The notes beneath the pieces were generated by a model. The model ran no database searches. It saw only the letters and a list, made by a program, of their open reading frames with translations, and was not told the origin of the DNA. This document shows positions 5,685 to 8,612 of a DNA stretch of 8,612 nt, piece after piece (position 1 is the first letter of the stretch; each line of letters starts with the position of its first letter). The stretch comes from Actinomycetota bacterium (lineage in GTDB: Bacteria > Actinomycetota > Actinomycetes > Nanopelagicales > Nanopelagicaceae), in contig CANCUC010000026.1 in the NCBI GenBank assembly GCA_947381255.1, positions 1-8,612 on the forward strand, given 5' to 3'. The position numbers and the translations under genes were made by a program.

Positions 5685-7513
5685 AGCTTGGACGCGATAT
5701 ATGGCTCCAAACGTAGGCTGGTCGCCACGCTGATATGGCTGTAATCCCGATAAACATTGGTATTTGCAAATACTGCTGGGCAAGTTTTGGCACCGCAGAG
5801 AACGAGCGCGGGATCAATCACAAGCGCCCCCTTGGATTTCGCAATCGCCTTCACAGCCGCGGTAGTTGCAGAATGCGGAAGCGGTAAATCGCATTTTGAT
5901 AGCCGGGAAGTGTTACGAACAATGCAGTTGGGTGAATCTTTACCAGGCCACGGTGTATCACTAAGTAATACTGGAGTTGCAGCGCTGGCAATCGCTGCAT
6001 CAAGAGTCTTTGTGAAACCAATTCCATATGCGCTGGCGTAAGGGATCTGCTTATTGGCCAATTCGTAACTCTGCTCCGTTGCCCCAGCCAAGAAAATATA
6101 TTTTGGCTTGTAGCGGAGAAATTCCGTCGCCAGATTCTTCTCCCAAAGCACACACGACATATCCACCTTAGTGGAGCGAATTATCGTTAATTCAGCAGGG
6201 GGACAACTGGATTTTGTGAGCGTGAGTAGCTTCCAATGTTTCCGCTGAGCGAGAAGCTCGAGACCAGGGAAGTACATTGCCGCGTGGGAGTCACCAGCCA
6301 AAATGACATATGTAGAGCTTTTGGTATCGCCGAAAAAACAATTCGCTTTGGGGGTGGTGACATCAAAGGGGAGGTGACATCCATCGCCGTAGAGAATAGG
6401 TGTTTGGCGCGAAATGTGAAAAGCTCCAGGAGTAAGCGCAGATCCTGACTCTAAAATACCGAAAGATAGAATTGCGATAACACCAATAGGAATTGCAAAG
6501 TGCCAGAGGTGCTTAATGCGGATCTGAGTGCGTAATGGATTCTCAAAGTACTTGTAAATAGCTGCGGCGATACCGAGAGCGAGAAGCGCGATAAGCAGGC
6601 GTTCTGCAAGATTGGTACCGGGGTAGCGAGAGGTGAGAATAATGAAGAGCGGCCAATGCACGAGGTAGAGCGTGTATGAAATATCGCCGATATATGGCAA
6701 TCCCGTACGCGTTGGAATTGATGAGTGAGCGGCGATCACCAGTCCAGCTGCACTCACCGGAAGCAATGTTGTGAATCCAGGTGTGGGATGAGTTGCATCA
6801 ATCAAAAACACAGATGCAGCGATTCCAGTCCAACCTAAGATCGCTGATACGCGGGTAAAGATCGTTGACTCGACAGCGGGTAGAAATGTTAACCCTGCTC
6901 CAATTAAGAACTCCCAGGCTCGAGTCCAAGGTTGATAAAAGGCGGCGACCGAGTTCTGATGGGTCAATAGGAAGCCCAAAATGGTTGCTGCAGGAATTAA
7001 GAGTAAAAGGGGAATTAGCTTCTTGCGAAAAATTAATAGAAGTACGAGCGGCCAGAGCAGGTAGAACTGTTCCTCTACTCCCAGCGACCAATAATGCAGG
7101 TATGGGGATGGATCGAGCCCTTGATTAAGGTAATTGTTCTGTTCATGCGCAAAGTAGAGATTGGGTAGAAACAGTGATGCCGCGAGCGATTGCTTTGCAA
7201 TTGCTGCCAGCGAAATCGAAGGTAGAACTAAGCGTGCAAATATTGCAGTTAACAGAATGACGAGCAGGCTGGAGGGCAATATCCGCTTGGCGCGCTTCAG
7301 GTAGAAATCGCTTAAAGATTCGCGAAAAGAACCTTGATATCCCTTAAGGCGGTTGGTGATTACAAATCCTGAAATCACAAAGAAGATATCGACCCCTAGA
7401 AAACCGCCTTTAAAACCACCAAAACCGTAGTGGTAGGCGATCACCACGAGAACAGCCACTGCGCGCAGGGCTTGAATATCTAGGCGAATCCCTCTGCTCG
7501 CCGAAGTCACCAT
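5663..7513 (-). CDS. Membrane O-acyltransferase with C-terminal SGNH domain (OafA/YrhL type)
   Basis: It probably transfers acyl (often acetyl) groups from inside donors to a surface glycan or lipid-linked sugar; the exact acceptor is unknown. It has 616 aa. The acyltransferase-3 domain covers about residues 8-335 with about ten membrane segments: RLDIQALRA (10-18), His28, GGFLGVDIFFVISGF (36-50), HYWSLGVEEQFYLLWP (140-155), TRAWEFLIGAG (197-207), SYTLYLVHWP (279-288) and FENPLR (323-328). A last helix (about 337-353) leads to an external SGNH domain: GDSHA with Ser409 (407-411) and Asp590-x-x-His593. Eight cysteines after residue 375 suggest disulfides. The ATG at 7513 sits right before the family's first motif; no Shine-Dalgarno is visible. 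The last seven codons and the TGA lie antisense in tRNA-Thr. It is a lone gene, divergent from the dehydrogenase. Confidence 0.92.
   Translation of the reverse strand: MVTSASRGIRLDIQALRAVAVLVVIAYHYGFGGFKGGFLGVDIFFVISGFVITNRLKGYQGSFRESLSDFYLKRAKRILPSSLLVILLTAIFARLVLPSISLAAIAKQSLAASLFLPNLYFAHEQNNYLNQGLDPSPYLHYWSLGVEEQFYLLWPLVLLLIFRKKLIPLLLLIPAATILGFLLTHQNSVAAFYQPWTRAWEFLIGAGLTFLPAVESTIFTRVSAILGWTGIAASVFLIDATHPTPGFTTLLPVSAAGLVIAAHSSIPTRTGLPYIGDISYTLYLVHWPLFIILTSRYPGTNLAERLLIALLALGIAAAIYKYFENPLRTQIRIKHLWHFAIPIGVIAILSFGILESGSALTPGAFHISRQTPILYGDGCHLPFDVTTPKANCFFGDTKSSTYVILAGDSHAAMYFPGLELLAQRKHWKLLTLTKSSCPPAELTIIRSTKVDMSCVLWEKNLATEFLRYKPKYIFLAGATEQSYELANKQIPYASAYGIGFTKTLDAAIASAATPVLLSDTPWPGKDSPNCIVRNTSRLSKCDLPLPHSATTAAVKAIAKSKGALVIDPALVLCGAKTCPAVFANTNVYRDYSHISVATSLRLEPYIASKLGASGRD
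5681..5692. repeat. 12-bp palindrome at the tRNA 3' end
   Basis: TCCAAGCTTGGA is a perfect palindrome that begins with the tRNA discriminator and CCA. The preceding GGCTCCAA (5678-5685) recurs at 5703-5710. It is too short in stem to be a convincing terminator; it may simply be chance sequence within the acyltransferase codons. Confidence 0.35.
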
Positions 7514-7518
7514 GGCTG

Positions 7519-7524
7519 ATTATC
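7519..7524 (-). promoter_or_regulatory. Candidate -10 element for the acyltransferase gene
   Basis: Read on the minus strand, GATAAT (5 of 6 to TATAAT) lies five bases before the ATG at 7513. With no purine-rich ribosome site in between, this suggests a leaderless or nearly leaderless transcript. No good -35 is seen at normal spacing. The rest of the 143-bp divergent gap (7514-7656) holds a CAATATTG palindrome at 7562-7569 and two AAGTTG copies (7580 and 7590), but no recognised operator. Confidence 0.35.
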
Positions 7525-7641
7525 TCGTATGGAGAAGAGGCCGAGGTACGTATAACGCCTTCAATATTGGGCGGTAGGAAGTTGCAAGCAAGTTGAATAC
7601 GATGAAAGCATCTGGAAGATTTACCATTAACTAAGAGAATT

Positions 7642-7650
7642 AGGCGGGGG
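7642..7650 (+). promoter_or_regulatory. Ribosome binding site of the dehydrogenase gene
   Basis: AGGCGGGGG lies six bases before the ATG at 7657; its AGGCGG part differs from AGGAGG at one base. It is the clearest Shine-Dalgarno in the window and fixes the start of this gene. A TACCAT at 7622-7627 (TANNNT) is a possible -10 upstream, without a clear -35. Confidence 0.6.
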
Positions 7651-7656
7651 ATTGAA

Positions 7657-8612
7657 ATGCAGTTGAAAACCGATCTATTTATCAACGGTCAGTGGGTCAA
7701 AGGCGCTGGAACCCTTCCAGTAATGAATCCAAGCACTGGAACTATGATTGCGGAAATTTCAACTGCAGATCAAGAACAATGCGATGCTGCGATTACTGCA
7801 GCCCATAACGCCTTTTCAGGCTGGGCAAAGACGCCATCTCGAGTGCGCTCTGAAATTTTGCGTAAGGCTTTCGAGATCATGATTGCTGAATCAGATCAGA
7901 TTGCCCGTCTCATCTCGATGGAGAACGGCAAAACTTTCTCTGACGCGAAAGGTGAAGTTACATACGCCGCAGAATTCTTTCGGTGGTTTGCCGAAGAGGC
8001 GGTACGAACACCTGGAGATTTCCGTGCCGCCCCAAGTGGAGATAAGCGAATCCTGGTAACACACCAACCAATTGGCGTCTCACTTCTCATCACTCCCTGG
8101 AACTTTCCAGCTGCAATGGCTACTCGAAAGATTGGACCTGCGCTCGCCGCCGGTTGCACCGTAATTTTGAAGGCTGCCTCTGAAACGCCACTCACCGCTC
8201 TTTGGATCATCGATATTTTAGACCGCGCAGGAGTTCCAGCCGGTGTTGTTAACTTTGTAATGCCGGAAAAAACCGGCGCCATGATCTCTCGCATGATGCA
8301 TGACGTTCGAGTTAAAAATGTTTCATTCACCGGCTCGACGGAAGTCGGAAGAATCCTGATAAAGGAATCGGCTGACCTTGTTCTGCGCACCTCACTTGAG
8401 CTGGGCGGAAATGCCCCATTCGTCGTTCTTGATGATGCAGATATAGATGAAGCGGTTAAGGGGGCAATGATTGCCAAGATGCGAAATGGTGGCGCAGCTT
8501 GCACTGCCGCGAATCGCTTCTACGTTGCTTCAAAAGTTGCAGAGGAGTTCACAAAAAAACTCACGACAGCAATGGCCTCCCTCAAGATGGCCGATGGATT
8601 ATCTGAAGGTGC
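7657..8612 (+). CDS. gabD: Succinate-semialdehyde dehydrogenase (3'-partial)
   Basis: This enzyme oxidises succinate semialdehyde to succinate with NAD(P)+, in the cytoplasm, as the last step of GABA degradation or related routes into the TCA cycle. The first 318 residues are present and the right edge cuts the gene. The aldehyde dehydrogenase catalytic parts are visible: PWNFP with Asn149, SFTGSTEVGR (the cofactor-binding region), LELGGNAP with general base Glu248, and nucleophile Cys282 in GGAACTAANRF. Arg157 (ATRK) and Arg276 (MRNGG) align with the two arginines that bind the substrate carboxylate in human SSADH (Arg213, Arg334), which supports this substrate over other aldehydes. A related semialdehyde (for example glutarate semialdehyde) remains possible. 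NAD versus NADP preference is not clear. It has a good ribosome site and its own upstream region, divergent from the acyltransferase; no GABA transaminase gene is in view. Confidence 0.87.
   Translation, partial: MQLKTDLFINGQWVKGAGTLPVMNPSTGTMIAEISTADQEQCDAAITAAHNAFSGWAKTPSRVRSEILRKAFEIMIAESDQIARLISMENGKTFSDAKGEVTYAAEFFRWFAEEAVRTPGDFRAAPSGDKRILVTHQPIGVSLLITPWNFPAAMATRKIGPALAAGCTVILKAASETPLTALWIIDILDRAGVPAGVVNFVMPEKTGAMISRMMHDVRVKNVSFTGSTEVGRILIKESADLVLRTSLELGGNAPFVVLDDADIDEAVKGAMIAKMRNGGAACTAANRFYVASKVAEEFTKKLTTAMASLKMADGLSEG

Noticed and set aside
5532..5783. Minus-strand frame with peptide PGLNRRPAHYEWAALPLSHRG
   Set aside because: Another antisense reading of the tRNA-Thr; it overlaps two real genes in a different frame and has no domain pattern.
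5584..5817. N-terminal extension of the small minus-strand gene to 5817 (224 aa)
   Set aside because: It reads antisense through the complete tRNA-Thr and contains the AGIEPATCPL-type peptide, a well-known translation artefact of tRNA genes. The family-like sequence begins at the ATG at 5583.
5610..7513. Genomic island inserted at tRNA-Thr
   Set aside because: No integrase, no long direct repeat at the far side and no clear composition shift are visible; the acyltransferase looks similar in codon use to its neighbours.
7896..8504. 202-aa minus-strand frame inside the dehydrogenase gene
   Set aside because: It is a low-complexity Ser/Ala/Arg-rich shadow of a clearly conserved aldehyde dehydrogenase on the other strand.

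Overview
The window looks like ordinary chromosome from a small-genome actinobacterium. The evidence is a thymidylate kinase fused behind an MFS transporter domain, directly followed by a DNA polymerase III delta-prime gene with the actinobacterial-style degenerate Walker A, then a secreted TAP-type hydrolase. Moderate GC, very tight spacing (2 bp, a 4-bp overlap) and short intergenic gaps suggest a streamlined free-living lineage. Freshwater acI/Nanopelagicales-like is my best guess, but this rests on memory and composition, not on a search.

Layout. Bases 1-4417 hold a plus-strand operon: MFS-tmk fusion (left end outside the window), holB-like delta-prime, and a secreted alpha/beta hydrolase. 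After a 60-bp gap, a plus-strand VOC/glyoxalase-like gene (4478-5122) has no Shine-Dalgarno and a -10-like hexamer just before its ATG. It converges on a small minus-strand gene (5143-5583) across a 13-bp hairpin. That small gene diverges from a plus-strand tRNA-Thr(CGU) (5610-5684), and two opposed -10-like hexamers share bases in the 26-bp gap. A minus-strand membrane acyltransferase with a C-terminal SGNH domain (5663-7513) ends inside the tRNA gene. A 143-bp divergent intergenic region follows, then a succinate-semialdehyde dehydrogenase gene (7657 onward) that is cut by the right edge.

How the genes work together. tmk (dTTP supply) and delta-prime (clamp loader) form a DNA-synthesis pair. 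The hydrolase shares their transcript but acts outside the membrane, so its link is probably genomic rather than biochemical. The acyltransferase probably modifies envelope sugars or glycans. The dehydrogenase would feed succinate semialdehyde into the TCA cycle.

I see no CRISPR array, insertion sequence, integrase, phage gene, toxin-antitoxin pair or obvious new defence system. The most interesting points are architectural: a CDS that takes its stop codon from the antisense of a tRNA T-loop, overlapping divergent promoter elements between the tRNA and the small gene, a terminator stem built into the last codons of a gene, and several probably leaderless genes.
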